Counted from the stretch's first letter, positions 34,332-43,317 are shown. The stretch: 47,085 nucleotides of DNA from a bacterium (GCA_030431715.1 JAUIIO010000028.1:1-47085), one strand, 5' to 3'. The notes: generated by a model from the sequence alone, not told the origin. Numbers and translations: made by a program.

Positions 34332-34999
34332 TAAAGAACATCTTTCTCCTTCTCATTTCTTTCTGTATCACAGCACTCTCTTTTACTGAGCTCACACAAT
34401 CACATGAGGTACGTGACGACTTTGATAAACATTCTGAGGTACTCTATCTCCCCTCCGGAGAAGGGCTTCAGGTATTAAGCTTTGGGTACAGAAATTTTTT
34501 GTCTGACGTACTCTGGATGAAGACCATCAGCTATTTTGGAAAGCACTACCGCTCTGATCGTGACTACCGCTGGCTTGCTCATATGTGCAACTTGGTCAGC
34601 GATCTCGACGTACGCGCTGAGCATGTCTTTGACTTCTGTGGCACGATGTTAGCTTGGGAGGCGGAATTACCTGAGGAGAGTATTGCCCTGTATACAAAGG
34701 CTATCAAAGCCAATCCAGAGAGATGGCGACCGTACTACTTAAGGGGCTTTGTCTATATGTATTTTCTCGAGAATGCAGAGATGGCCAAACAAGACTTTCT
34801 TACAGGCGCAAGTAAACCAGAAGCGCCCGCATTTCTTAAAAGACTCGCTGCAAAAAAAATGTCGCTCTCAGACCCAGTTTCTGCACTTTCATTCTTAAGC
34901 GATGCCATACGTCGCTCTACCGATCCAGTTGAAAGAGAGGTTCTCAAGGGCAAATTTCTTGCTATAAAAAGAAAACTACAGCAAGGAGAGAAACTATAA
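34328..34999 (+). CDS. TPR-like exported protein (223 aa)
   Basis: A hydrophobic N terminus (IFLLLISFCITALSFTEL) acts as signal or anchor. The body is helical with TPR-like pairs: DVRAEHVFDFCGTMLAW, ESIALYTKAIKANPERWRPYY, and DPVSALSFLSDAIRRST. The motif VLYLPSGEGLQVLSFGYRNF and the segment LSDVLWMKTISYFGKHY look conserved in a family of exported TPR proteins I recall from deltaproteobacterial genomes, found beside ABC exporters; its role is not established. It starts inside the DUF2723 stop codon (ATGA) and its own stop overlaps the ABC ATPase start (TAATG), so translation is strongly coupled. It may be the periplasmic partner of the transporter. Confidence 0.72.
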   Translation: MIKNIFLLLISFCITALSFTELTQSHEVRDDFDKHSEVLYLPSGEGLQVLSFGYRNFLSDVLWMKTISYFGKHYRSDRDYRWLAHMCNLVSDLDVRAEHVFDFCGTMLAWEAELPEESIALYTKAIKANPERWRPYYLRGFVYMYFLENAEMAKQDFLTGASKPEAPAFLKRLAAKKMSLSDPVSALSFLSDAIRRSTDPVEREVLKGKFLAIKRKLQQGEKL

Positions 35000-35928
35000 T
35001 GTCTGAACATGACGCAGCTCTAACAATCAAGTCTCTATCCTACCGCTATAAAAGCAATTGGGCAGGTCCAAGTAAGCCTGCCCTAAAAGATGTTACGCTT
35101 ACCGTAGAGCGGGGCGAGATTTTTGGATTTCTCGGACAAAGCGGATCCGGGAAAACAACCACTATTAAATGCATACTAAACCTCCTAAACATCACTCAGG
35201 GCACCATTCAAATTTTCAGCATCCCTCACACCCAGCATGATGCTCGGGCAAGAGTAGGATATTTACCAGAGCGCCCTTACTTCTATGATCACTTACGAGT
35301 AAGAGAACTTCTTGAAATGTATGGCCGTCTCTCAGGCATTCCATCGACAAAGCTCACAGAGCGTATCGACACAGCACTTGAGCAGGTAAGTCTAAATGAC
35401 AATATGAAAGCACCACTTCACTCTCTTTCAAAGGGCCAAACGCAGCGAGTAGCCATGGCTCAGGCAATTGTCTCTCGGCCTGAGCTTTTAATTCTTGATG
35501 AACCTTTCTCCGGCCTTGATCCACTCGGACGCAAGCAATTTAAAGATCTCCTCTTCGATTTCAAGAAAAAAGGAACCTCAGTTTTTCTCTCCTCACACAT
35601 TCTCGAAGACATTCAAAATCTTTGCGATCATGTTTCCATCATGTCCGAAGGAACGATAAAGCGTACGCTATCACTTCGAGAGCTCTCAAACTCTTCTAGC
35701 GGGTCCTTTGAACTCATTTTGCAGAAAAAATCATCCGAGAAGTATGAGGGCAAAGAAACTGCGCTTCCTGGAGACTCAAGGGTTTCGCTTGTATATGAGA
35801 ACGAGCAAATAGCGCAGAGAGAACTTCAGAAGGCACTTGCTCATGATGATGTAGTAGAAGCCTACCATGTCCTTCATCCGACACTCGAAGAGTTATTTGT
35901 AGAAACGGTAAAGGGGAGTGATGCGTAA
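34999..35928 (+). CDS. ABC transporter ATP-binding protein (ABC-2 exporter type)
   Basis: This 309-residue ATPase has Walker A GQSGSGKTTT near residues 44-53, the Q loop region GYLPERPYFYDHLRV, signature LSKGQTQRVAMAQA, Walker B LLILDEPFSGLD and the H loop SSHILED. A C-terminal extension of about 90 residues follows, as in NatA/GldA-like ATPases of ABC-2 exporters. It powers the permease encoded next, which overlaps it by eight bases. Its start codon shares one base with the stop of the TPR-like gene. The signature has K in place of the first G of LSGGQ, which is tolerated in this subgroup. The cargo is unknown; operon neighbours point to surface glycan or lipid transport. Confidence 0.9.
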   Translation: MSEHDAALTIKSLSYRYKSNWAGPSKPALKDVTLTVERGEIFGFLGQSGSGKTTTIKCILNLLNITQGTIQIFSIPHTQHDARARVGYLPERPYFYDHLRVRELLEMYGRLSGIPSTKLTERIDTALEQVSLNDNMKAPLHSLSKGQTQRVAMAQAIVSRPELLILDEPFSGLDPLGRKQFKDLLFDFKKKGTSVFLSSHILEDIQNLCDHVSIMSEGTIKRTLSLRELSNSSSGSFELILQKKSSEKYEGKETALPGDSRVSLVYENEQIAQRELQKALAHDDVVEAYHVLHPTLEELFVETVKGSDA

Positions 35929-36694
35929 GTTTATACCGATTGCTCAAAATACATACCGCGAGTCACTACGAAGTAAGGTTCTTTACTCACTGCTGCTTTT
36001 TGCCGCTCTTCTTGTGGGGGCCTCAATTTTCTTTGGAAGTGTAACCATAGGAGATCAGGTAAAAGTTATAAAGGACTTTGGCCTCTTTGCCATATCACTC
36101 TTTACCGTCACCTATATTATCATCTCCGGAGCCTCTCTTTTTCATAAAGAGATTAGCAGAAAAACATTACATACCCTGTTAGCGCGACCTGTCAGCAGAT
36201 GGGAGTTTCTCTTTGGAAAATTTGCAGGTCTTCTTCTTACGGCTTCGGTAATGCTCTTACTCATGAGCCTTGGGCTTACACTCTTAAGTATCGCTTTTGA
36301 AGGTACCCTGAGTATACCTCTCTTGATGTGTTTCTACTCCATCTTTCTAGAACTCATAATAATCTGCGCTGCCGTCATATTCTTTTCAAGCATCGTGGTA
36401 ACCCCAATGCTTATAGGTCTATTTACTTTTAGCCTCTATCTTGCGGGTCGCTCGGCGAGCCTCTTGCTTTACCTTATTGATAACGAATTTGTCACAGGAT
36501 TTGGGGCGAGTATTCTGAAAGGAATTTATGCGGCTCTTCCGCACCTTGAGATGCTTAATACCGTAAATGAGGCTGTTTACAATGTGCCGCAATCAGCTAC
36601 TCACCTCGCATGGTCAACGCTCTATGCGGGCGGGTATGCCCTTGTGCTCCTTTTGCTATCGCGTATTGCTTTTGAGAGCAGAGAGTTTAGCTAG
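35921..36694 (+). CDS. ABC-2 type permease
   Basis: The 257-residue protein has six hydrophobic helices and starts RKFIPIAQNTYRESLRSKVLYSL, with the amphipathic coupling helix common to ABC-2 permeases. LFHKEISRKTLHTLLARPVSRWEFLFGKF between helices two and three is typical of this family; read here as HKEISRKTLHTLLARPVSR. It forms the membrane channel for the upstream ATPase. ATG 35921 is preferred over GTG 35918; both are inside the end of the ATPase gene, preceded by AAGGGG. It is the last gene of the DUF2723 operon. A weak hairpin at 36714-36736 follows. Confidence 0.85.
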   Translation: MRKFIPIAQNTYRESLRSKVLYSLLLFAALLVGASIFFGSVTIGDQVKVIKDFGLFAISLFTVTYIIISGASLFHKEISRKTLHTLLARPVSRWEFLFGKFAGLLLTASVMLLLMSLGLTLLSIAFEGTLSIPLLMCFYSIFLELIIICAAVIFFSSIVVTPMLIGLFTFSLYLAGRSASLLLYLIDNEFVTGFGASILKGIYAALPHLEMLNTVNEAVYNVPQSATHLAWSTLYAGGYALVLLLLSRIAFESREFS

Positions 36695-36713
36695 TAATTA
36701 CAGATAGATACAA

Positions 36714-36736
36714 TGAGCGCCGCAAGCGTTCGCTCA
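36714..36736 (+). terminator. Possible terminator after the ABC permease
   Basis: TGAGCG (36714-36719) and CGCTCA (36731-36736) pair around an 11-base interior that itself has some pairing (CGCAAGCG). Only a short pyrimidine-rich stretch follows, so the call is weak. Confidence 0.35.
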
Positions 36737-36823
36737 CCTTCTTAGCCTCATCCTTTATTAAGCAACACAGACCACCAAGCCTTACATAACATCACTGAAC
36801 ATTAAATTTAGTCAGGATTTACG

Positions 36824-38779
36824 ATGTACAGGTTTTTAAAAATATCAGCGTTCTTAGCAGCTAACCTTTTGCTTTTCTCTGCTCCAGTTTATAGCCAATT
36901 TTCTACAGCATTCCCGGGCACCTCACCAAATTACGGCTTCTATTGTAATAGCTATCTGAAGCCAACGCTTAAGGTTACAAATATAACGCCCAAAAGTGGA
37001 ACGACCGTCACAGGCATAATCACACCTGTCCTATTCACCCAATTAGTCTATCCGAGCACATACGACTATCGTTGCCGCAGCAACAGCTACAAAGTAACGA
37101 ACACGATAACGATGAAAGGTGGACCACTGGACCAGTCGATTACCACTTCTGAAAAATCTATCGACACCTCAGGACTTCTCCCAGGAAGATATTCAGTTAA
37201 GGTGACGCGTACATATACCATGAGTTATCCAACAAATACGAATACAAGCATCTCCGGACAGACTTACTCTGTTTACGCAAGTAGGATCACGTACGTCGAC
37301 GTAGTATCAGACGAGCAAGCGCCTGAACTTACATTTAAATACCCAATTCAAGGTCTAACACTCAGAGGCGAGTCAAGAATCAAAGTCGAAGTAGATGACG
37401 AGTCTGGTGTGCGAGACATTCATTTTCTGGCCGGGAATCGAGACCTTGGGATCTATGATGCGGAAACCACCGAGATCCCATTTGATACAAGACTCTTCCC
37501 GGATGGTATTCTTCTCTTAAGAGTAAGAGCAGTCGATAATCAAAACAACCCAATTGTCGCATCTATAACAGTGACTATCGATAATGTAGACGATGCGCCT
37601 GAGATCTCTTTCATTGATCTTTTTGACAATCAGGGTGTTAGTGGTTCCATTAACGTCAGAACAGATTCCTTTGATGACAGGGGAATTGAGTACGTAAAAT
37701 TCTACGTTGATGGCACTGAAGTGGCCACCGACCTTATTGCTCCATATGATGCTTTTATAAACACGGAAGATTATAAAAACGGTCCGCATCAAGTTGCTGC
37801 TGTAGCAACTGATTCGAAAGGGGAAACGACCTCAGCGTCTACTCAGCTCATCTTTCAAAACGGAGACATTACTCCTCCAATAGCTCGCATTACATCGCTT
37901 TTTGATAAAGCAAGAGTGAGTGGCGAAATTGCTGTTAAAACGAAGGTCGAAGATGCTTCAGGCATCGAGAAGGTTGAGTTCTATCTTGGCACTACGCTTC
38001 TTGAAACAAAAACTCTTCCGCCATATGAGCTCAGCTACGATACAACGCAAGTAGCAAATGGAATCTATAATTTAGGTATCGTCGCATATGACCGCGCGAA
38101 CAACATTCAAACAGACAATGTTGTACTCATTATAGAGAACGGGGATGCGCTGAATGCTTCTGTATTCATTACAAAACCATCAGCAAATTCTGTACTTGCG
38201 GGCTATGTAGAGCTTGAAGCTCTTGCAGTAGATAACGTCGCTATCAAAGAGGTACGTTTCTTACTAGATGACAAAATACTTGGTTCAACAAAGCTTTATC
38301 CATATCGCTATATCTTCGACACCACAGGATTTCCTGACGGAGCTTATACGATAACGGCTCAAGCCATTGACTATGAAGAAAACGTTGGAATTGAAACGAT
38401 TGCTGTTACTATCAACAACACAAATCCAGATTTCATTTACAATGAACAAAACGAGCTTGATGGTAACCCGACAGAGATGATTAAAGGATACACTCAGCAG
38501 GTTATTGAGCAGATTAACCTCCTCGGTCTTCAGAAGATTGCACTTACGCGCTCAACGAAGAAGGAGCACAAACGTGCCTTTAATGACACGATGAAGACGC
38601 TCCTGAAGCAGATCAAGGCAAACAAAAAGGCACTATCAAAACGTCAGGCCAAAAAATCCCGTCGTCTCGCAAAAACTGCGAAGAAAAAGCTCAGAAAAGC
38701 CGTAAGTAAAGGTATTAAAACCAAGGCCTTAGAGCGAATTAAGCGCAAACTAGAGCGCATCATCGCAGGACTGGGATAA
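36824..38779 (+). CDS. Secreted Ig-repeat protein with strongly basic C-terminal tail
   Basis: A signal peptide (ISAFLAANLLLFSAPVYSQ) covers residues 1-25. A Tyr/Thr-rich domain with two cysteines occupies 26-160. Four bacterial Ig-like repeats of about 90 residues follow (about 165-540), each with a pattern such as IKEVRFLLDDKILGST, then a PYxxxxDT turn and an AxDxxxN strand; this is the Big_9/Big_17 type. From about residue 570 the sequence becomes highly Lys/Arg-rich and helical (KKALSKRQAKKSRRLAKTAK), like a histone-H1 tail. The tail could bind DNA, polyanionic glycan or lipopolysaccharide. AGGA precedes the ATG. The gene lies between the ABC operon and the NtrC-type regulator and ends in a clear hairpin. 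Confidence 0.82.
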   Translation: MYRFLKISAFLAANLLLFSAPVYSQFSTAFPGTSPNYGFYCNSYLKPTLKVTNITPKSGTTVTGIITPVLFTQLVYPSTYDYRCRSNSYKVTNTITMKGGPLDQSITTSEKSIDTSGLLPGRYSVKVTRTYTMSYPTNTNTSISGQTYSVYASRITYVDVVSDEQAPELTFKYPIQGLTLRGESRIKVEVDDESGVRDIHFLAGNRDLGIYDAETTEIPFDTRLFPDGILLLRVRAVDNQNNPIVASITVTIDNVDDAPEISFIDLFDNQGVSGSINVRTDSFDDRGIEYVKFYVDGTEVATDLIAPYDAFINTEDYKNGPHQVAAVATDSKGETTSASTQLIFQNGDITPPIARITSLFDKARVSGEIAVKTKVEDASGIEKVEFYLGTTLLETKTLPPYELSYDTTQVANGIYNLGIVAYDRANNIQTDNVVLIIENGDALNASVFITKPSANSVLAGYVELEALAVDNVAIKEVRFLLDDKILGSTKLYPYRYIFDTTGFPDGAYTITAQAIDYEENVGIETIAVTINNTNPDFIYNEQNELDGNPTEMIKGYTQQVIEQINLLGLQKIALTRSTKKEHKRAFNDTMKTLLKQIKANKKALSKRQAKKSRRLAKTAKKKLRKAVSKGIKTKALERIKRKLERIIAGLG

Positions 38780-38815
38780 GCAAAGATTGCTAAGCACCTG
38801 TAATCACAACCTTTA

Positions 38816-38841
38816 TCAGGGCTTTAGAACTAAAGCCCTGA
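38816..38841 (+). terminator. Hairpin terminator after the Ig-repeat gene
   Basis: TCAGGGCTTTA and TAAAGCCCTGA form a perfect 11-base stem with a four-base loop (GAAC). It lies 37 bases after the stop codon. The T run is short (TTT), so it is a likely but not certain intrinsic terminator. Confidence 0.65.
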
Positions 38842-38897
38842 TTTAAGTGCGCCGATAGATCTCTTTAGACGAAAATAAAGAGAGACGCGCTAAACCC

Positions 38898-40256
38898 ATG
38901 AAAGAATCAATACTCGTCGTTGAAGACAACGAGAGCCTGAGAGATGTGCTTACAGCTGTGCTGAAGTCAGAAGGCTATCTGGTGGATGCTTACGAGAGCG
39001 CCGAGGCGGCACGTAAGGCTCTTATCACCAACGAATACCACTGCATCCTCTCAGACTTCAAACTTCCTGGAATGAACGGCATTGAATTCTTACGTAAAGT
39101 GAGAAGCGATGTAGGAACTGTTCCCTTTCTTATCATGACAGCTTTTGGAACAATCGACATCGCTATTGAAGCGATCCGAGCTGGCGCAAATGATTTTATC
39201 ACAAAGCCTTTTGAGCCTGAAACGCTCTGTCAAACGATACGTGAATTTTTAGATTACAAGCAGATACTCCACCGTGACAGTTCTGGGAGAGTCAAGCCCT
39301 CTAGAAAATTCATAAGTCATGATCCGCTCATGCAAAAAGTACTCACCCAAGCCGATAAGGTAGCAAGAGTGGATACCTCTGTACTCATTCTAGGAGAAAG
39401 CGGTGTTGGGAAAGAGCTCATTGCAAGAAAAATCCACGAAGAGAGTCCGCGAGCTGATAAGCCATTTGTTGCTGTAAACTGTGCAGCAATGCCTGCTGAG
39501 TTACTAGAAAGTGAATTTTTTGGTCACGAATCAGGTGCCTTTACAGGAGCAACTCAGAGACGAGTTGGCGTATTTGAGCTTGCTTCTGATGGAACAATAT
39601 TTCTTGACGAGGTTGGAGACATGAATCCAGCACTTCAAGTAAAACTCCTAAGAGCACTGCAAGAAGGTGAGATGAAGCGAGTTGGGGGTACTCGAACTAT
39701 TCGTGTAAATCCCCGGATCATAGCAGCCACCAACGTGAATATTGAGAACGCTCTCGATAGCGGGCTCATGAGAGAGGATTTCTACTACCGACTTGCAGTA
39801 GTAACACTCAATATACCACCACTCAGGCACCGGGCACGGGATCTCGAGCCTCTCATAAACTATTTCCTTGAATTCTATAGCGTCTCAACTGGCAGGGAGA
39901 AACCAGCGATTACCCGTGAAGCATACGATCTCCTCATTCGTTATCCTTGGCCCGGCAATGCCAGAGAGCTTGAGAACGTTATTGAGAGAGCTATGATTTT
40001 GTCAGAAGACACTATCTATCCAGAGCACCTAGGACTAGATCTACAGCTTGACTACGTTTCACTTGATGAAGCAAGTAGCACTCTTCCTGAGGTTGCCGAA
40101 CGTGCCACACGAAACGCCGAAATACATGCAATACTCAACACCCTCGAGCAAACGCTCGGAAATAAGAGTAAAGCTGCAAAAAAGCTCGGTGTAAGTTATA
40201 AAACTCTCTTAAATAAAATTAAGCAGTATGAATTAGAAAATACTGTCTCGCCGTGA
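38898..40256 (+). CDS. NtrC-family sigma-54 response regulator
   Basis: The 452-residue protein has a receiver with VVEDN, phosphoacceptor D53 (CILSDFKLPGMNG), the switch Thr in IMTAFGT and Lys in FITKPFEP. The AAA+ domain has Walker A GESGVGKE near 167-174, the full sigma-54 contact motif GAFTGA near 213-218 and Walker B TIFLDEVGDM. A Fis-type helix-turn-helix ends it (KSKAAKKLGVSYKTLLNKI). Phosphorylated, it should activate sigma-54 promoters. No cognate histidine kinase is adjacent; the downstream genes encode an unknown membrane protein (four-base GTGA overlap) and a Ser/Thr kinase, so inputs may be unusual. It is clearly distinct from the receiver-less pilus regulator at 19474. Confidence 0.93.
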   Translation: MKESILVVEDNESLRDVLTAVLKSEGYLVDAYESAEAARKALITNEYHCILSDFKLPGMNGIEFLRKVRSDVGTVPFLIMTAFGTIDIAIEAIRAGANDFITKPFEPETLCQTIREFLDYKQILHRDSSGRVKPSRKFISHDPLMQKVLTQADKVARVDTSVLILGESGVGKELIARKIHEESPRADKPFVAVNCAAMPAELLESEFFGHESGAFTGATQRRVGVFELASDGTIFLDEVGDMNPALQVKLLRALQEGEMKRVGGTRTIRVNPRIIAATNVNIENALDSGLMREDFYYRLAVVTLNIPPLRHRARDLEPLINYFLEFYSVSTGREKPAITREAYDLLIRYPWPGNARELENVIERAMILSEDTIYPEHLGLDLQLDYVSLDEASSTLPEVAERATRNAEIHAILNTLEQTLGNKSKAAKKLGVSYKTLLNKIKQYELENTVSP

Positions 40257-41095
40257 AAAACAACCTCCCGACCGCAAGGAAGTTTCTAAAATTTTTAAAG
40301 TACGCGGTTCCGCTCTCATTCGCGCTTACACTTTATTCTTGTAAGCAAATGAAAGTCCTCCCTCCTCTTTCAGAGATTAGTCCTCAAATATATACTTCAC
40401 CTGATCAGCGCCCTATTGATGCCGAAGAGTTTGTATTTGACTATCGAGGAGAAAGCTACCAAGTTAAACCACTCAGATACTACGAACTTCACGGTCTTGT
40501 CGTTACTCACAACGATATTGAATCGATTGCTGATGCATATCACACCAGTGATTCGGTTGATATCAAGGACCTCTGCGTTGTATGGGGAGACAATGTAAGA
40601 AGTGACGTGTACCGCAAAGGCATGTACTGGAGCGAACCTTGGACGTGCTGGCATAAGTTTAACGATAGAGCTACCTATGAACGTTTTCGTGGAGATCAGC
40701 TCTCAAATACGCACCTGCTTTCTCAAAAAGACTCAGTAAGAGAGGCCATAAAGGATATGACAGTTGGTGACCAGATACGGCTTCGCGGGATGCTCATAGG
40801 CTACGCTCCCGCCAATTCTGGCCTGCCGATGAGAATGTCGAGCCTAATACGCACTGACACAGGTAACGGCGCTTGTGAGGTCATGATGGTGGACGAGGCT
40901 GAAGTCATACGAGAAGGAAACGTTTTTTGGCGTAGAACGTACAAGGCCACCAAGAAGATCACTATGGCTGGAGCCATTGTCTTTCCCTTCCTTTGGCTTT
41001 TTCTCATCTTTCACCAGCAATCTCTTGTAAACCGAGAACTTGCGGCAGCCAAGAAGCGAATGGCAGCGAGAAGCAGGCGGTCGAAGCGTAAGTAG
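40253..41095 (+). CDS. Membrane-anchored protein of unknown function (280 aa)
   Basis: The N terminus has a hydrophobic stretch ending in a lipobox-like LTLYSC at about residue 30. A soluble domain with conserved-looking segments follows: VDIKDLCVVWGDNV, WSEPWTCWHKF, SNTHLLSQKDSVREAI, IRLRGMLIGYA and a RTDTGNGACEVMMVDEAEV ending. I recall proteins with this VWG...SNTH...DTGNGACE order as uncharacterised bacterial membrane proteins. A second hydrophobic helix at about 247-263 (AGAIVFPFLWLFLIF) is followed by a basic coil. Its GTG start overlaps the stop of the NtrC-type gene (GTGA), so translation is coupled. A role in signal input to that regulator or to the downstream kinase is an inference from position. 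Confidence 0.65.
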   Translation: MKNNLPTARKFLKFLKYAVPLSFALTLYSCKQMKVLPPLSEISPQIYTSPDQRPIDAEEFVFDYRGESYQVKPLRYYELHGLVVTHNDIESIADAYHTSDSVDIKDLCVVWGDNVRSDVYRKGMYWSEPWTCWHKFNDRATYERFRGDQLSNTHLLSQKDSVREAIKDMTVGDQIRLRGMLIGYAPANSGLPMRMSSLIRTDTGNGACEVMMVDEAEVIREGNVFWRRTYKATKKITMAGAIVFPFLWLFLIFHQQSLVNRELAAAKKRMAARSRRSKRK

Positions 41096-41147
41096 CAATC
41101 ATAAAAGTTTTTTTGCTTACACACGCTTCCCTGAGTACAATTTTAGT

Positions 41148-42200
41148 ATGCTCTGGGAATCTAAACTTGCTGAAACTGCTGCTGAAGAGCTCATCGAAAA
41201 CGTGCCGCTCCCGTTCTACGAGCAACGCGCAACACTTGTTCTTCAGTCTCACGATGTTGTTGCTGAGAAGATAAGACTTATCGATGATGTTACAGAAGGA
41301 GTCCAGAATACAGCACTTGCTCCCGGGTCACTCATAGACGAGCAGTATGAACTCATTGAAATCATCGGTCGAGGAGGCATGACTATTGTCTATGTAGCTC
41401 GCGATACCTACCAAGATAGCGATAATGAGGTTGCTATAAAAATCTTGAATCCGCGGTTTGAAGAAAAGACGCCTGAGCTTGTGTCGATGTTTGAGTACTC
41501 TATCCGTATGAATAAAATGCTCACCACGGACAGATTCCCTGAATATAGAGATTCGGGAGTTCATGCAGGTTACGAATATGTAGTTAATGAGTATATAAGG
41601 GGAGCGAATCTAGAGCACATTCTTTACAACTACCCGAACGCTATTCCTCTCGATTTTATTAAAGATATTGGCATTCAACTCTGCTATGCCATTCAAGATC
41701 TCTCTCTAGCCGGCATGGTCCACCGCGACATAAAGCCATCAAATGTTATGCTGACCAACAAAGGTGAGATAAAGCTCCTTGATTTTGACCTCATCGTCTT
41801 TCAGGAACATTATGGAGAATACGAATCAAATGAGCTCTTAAGTAGCGGAACCGCTACGTATATGAGCCCTGAACAGTGCTCTCACGAAATTAAATCAGGC
41901 AACGAGGACAGAGAAGATGAAATGATTGAAGAGGACGACGAAGAGCCCTCTATAGATTCTCGTTCAGACATCTATAACCTAGGAGCGACCCTCTACCAAT
42001 TAGCTACCAAGCGGCCGCCTTTTCGATACTTAAAAAGAAAGCCAATGCTTCAAGCTCACATGATTGAAGCACCAGCACCACTCACAGAGATCCCTAAGCC
42101 TTTATCTCAAATCATCATGAAAGCACTCGAAAAAGATCCCGAAAACAGATTTCAATCTGCTGCTGAGATGCGTAGGGCACTGGAAAACTTAGGACATTAA
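41148..42200 (+). CDS. Hanks-type Ser/Thr protein kinase with DFD motif
   Basis: The 350-residue protein has a kinase domain from about residue 65 to the end. The glycine loop is GRGGMTIVY from residue 74, the ATP lysine is K98 (VAIKIL), the catalytic loop is HRDIKPSN with D194, and the metal motif is DFD at 212-214 instead of DFG. The activation segment ends SGTATYMSPEQ. An acidic insert of about 25 residues (about 263-287, including DEMIEEDDEEP) precedes the DIYNLGATLYQ helix. All catalytic residues except the DFG glycine are kept, so activity is likely. There is no membrane span or sensor domain; the 60-residue N terminus is helical. ATG 41148 is preferred over 41040, which would overlap the upstream gene. 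It ends one base before a convergent gene. Confidence 0.85.
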   Translation: MLWESKLAETAAEELIENVPLPFYEQRATLVLQSHDVVAEKIRLIDDVTEGVQNTALAPGSLIDEQYELIEIIGRGGMTIVYVARDTYQDSDNEVAIKILNPRFEEKTPELVSMFEYSIRMNKMLTTDRFPEYRDSGVHAGYEYVVNEYIRGANLEHILYNYPNAIPLDFIKDIGIQLCYAIQDLSLAGMVHRDIKPSNVMLTNKGEIKLLDFDLIVFQEHYGEYESNELLSSGTATYMSPEQCSHEIKSGNEDREDEMIEEDDEEPSIDSRSDIYNLGATLYQLATKRPPFRYLKRKPMLQAHMIEAPAPLTEIPKPLSQIIMKALEKDPENRFQSAAEMRRALENLGH

Positions 42201-42201
42201 A

Positions 42202-43317
42202 CTACTCCACAGCAACGAACTTCCCTTTACGTATTTGATAGAGACTTTCAAGCTGGGGAGCAGATCCTCTTGCATTAATAGTAATCGTCCCCGTAGCACC
42301 CTTAAAATCTGATATTTGATAGAGTTCTTTTTTGATCTCAGAAGGTGAAGCCTTATTTATACTTAGCGAATGTATAAGCATGTTGGCTGCATCATACCCA
42401 ACTGCGACAAACCACTTTAGGGTAATAGGCTTCTTAAACTTTTGAAGGTAGAGACCGTGCAGCTTTTCGTACGTCTTAGAGTCAGGATCACGTATCATGG
42501 TATGATAGATCCCTTCAAAAGCCTGAGGTGCTTGTCTCAGGTGCTCATCACTTATGATATTGCATGATATTATTGGAGCATTGAAATTTAATTGTTTTAT
42601 CTGTGAATAGAGTGGAATGAGATTATAAACAACTGGTGAATACACCACATCAGGTTGTAACGATGACATCTTTACGAGCAAAGAGCGAAAATCTTTAGAA
42701 TCTGGATTAATCGAGAATGTTTGCTGAACCTTACCACCTAGCTTTTCAAAGCGAGTGCGAAAACTTACTTCTGCTAGATCTGAAAAAGGATCCTGACTTT
42801 TTAATATAAGTGCAGTTTTTGCTTTTATTTTACTACTAGCAAAATCTGCAGCTGCCTCACCTGAGCTGGGTATCCATGGTCCGATAGAAAATATGTAGTC
42901 ACCAAGGTCATCTATCTCTGGACTTGAATCCCATAAGACGATCGCCGGCACTTTTGCTTTTTCAAATAAAGGGCCTGCTGCCATCGCATCCAGATTAGAA
43001 GAGATAATAGCAGCTGAAACATTATCCTTATGAAGGAGCTTACTTGCAGCACCATGGGACATGTTTGCCTTATTATGACCATCTTCTATGACGAGCTTTA
43101 TTACAGGCGCGGTGGACGTTCGAGTCTTGTTTGCTTGCTCTACGGCAATCTGGATTCCTTCCAAAAAAGCGGCTGACTGCATGGCAGTATCACCCGTGAG
43201 GTGTAAAATAGCACCAATCTTTACTTCATCTGCAAATGAATTATCAGTTTTTACCGTCAGGACTAATACAACCAGAGCATGCAGTAATACTATTTCAAAA
43301 AGTGGTCTTATGTTCAT
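42202..43317 (-). CDS. Periplasmic binding protein, branched-chain amino acid type
   Basis: The 371-residue protein has a signal peptide (IVLLHALVVLVLTVKTDNSFA) and a mature part starting DEVKIGAILHLTGDTAMQSA, the standard opening of LivK/Peripla_BP_6 proteins. Other family features are the ligand-loop segment GHNKANMSHGAASKLLHKD, the inter-lobe AAIISSNLDAMAAG and a C-terminal KGATGTITINARG. It should bind an amino acid or related small ligand in the periplasm. No permease or ATPase of a Liv transporter is in the window, so it may be an orphan binding protein or a sensor. Starts at 43317 and 43338 are both possible; the first gives a normal signal peptide. It converges with the kinase gene one base apart. 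Confidence 0.85.
   Translation of the reverse strand: MNIRPLFEIVLLHALVVLVLTVKTDNSFADEVKIGAILHLTGDTAMQSAAFLEGIQIAVEQANKTRTSTAPVIKLVIEDGHNKANMSHGAASKLLHKDNVSAAIISSNLDAMAAGPLFEKAKVPAIVLWDSSPEIDDLGDYIFSIGPWIPSSGEAAADFASSKIKAKTALILKSQDPFSDLAEVSFRTRFEKLGGKVQQTFSINPDSKDFRSLLVKMSSLQPDVVYSPVVYNLIPLYSQIKQLNFNAPIISCNIISDEHLRQAPQAFEGIYHTMIRDPDSKTYEKLHGLYLQKFKKPITLKWFVAVGYDAANMLIHSLSINKASPSEIKKELYQISDFKGATGTITINARGSAPQLESLYQIRKGKFVAVE

Noticed and set aside
38898..40256. Second pilus regulator (PilR) candidate
   Set aside because: It has an ordinary receiver-AAA-Fis order, is not next to pilus genes and sits with a Ser/Thr kinase, so NtrC-type is the safer call.
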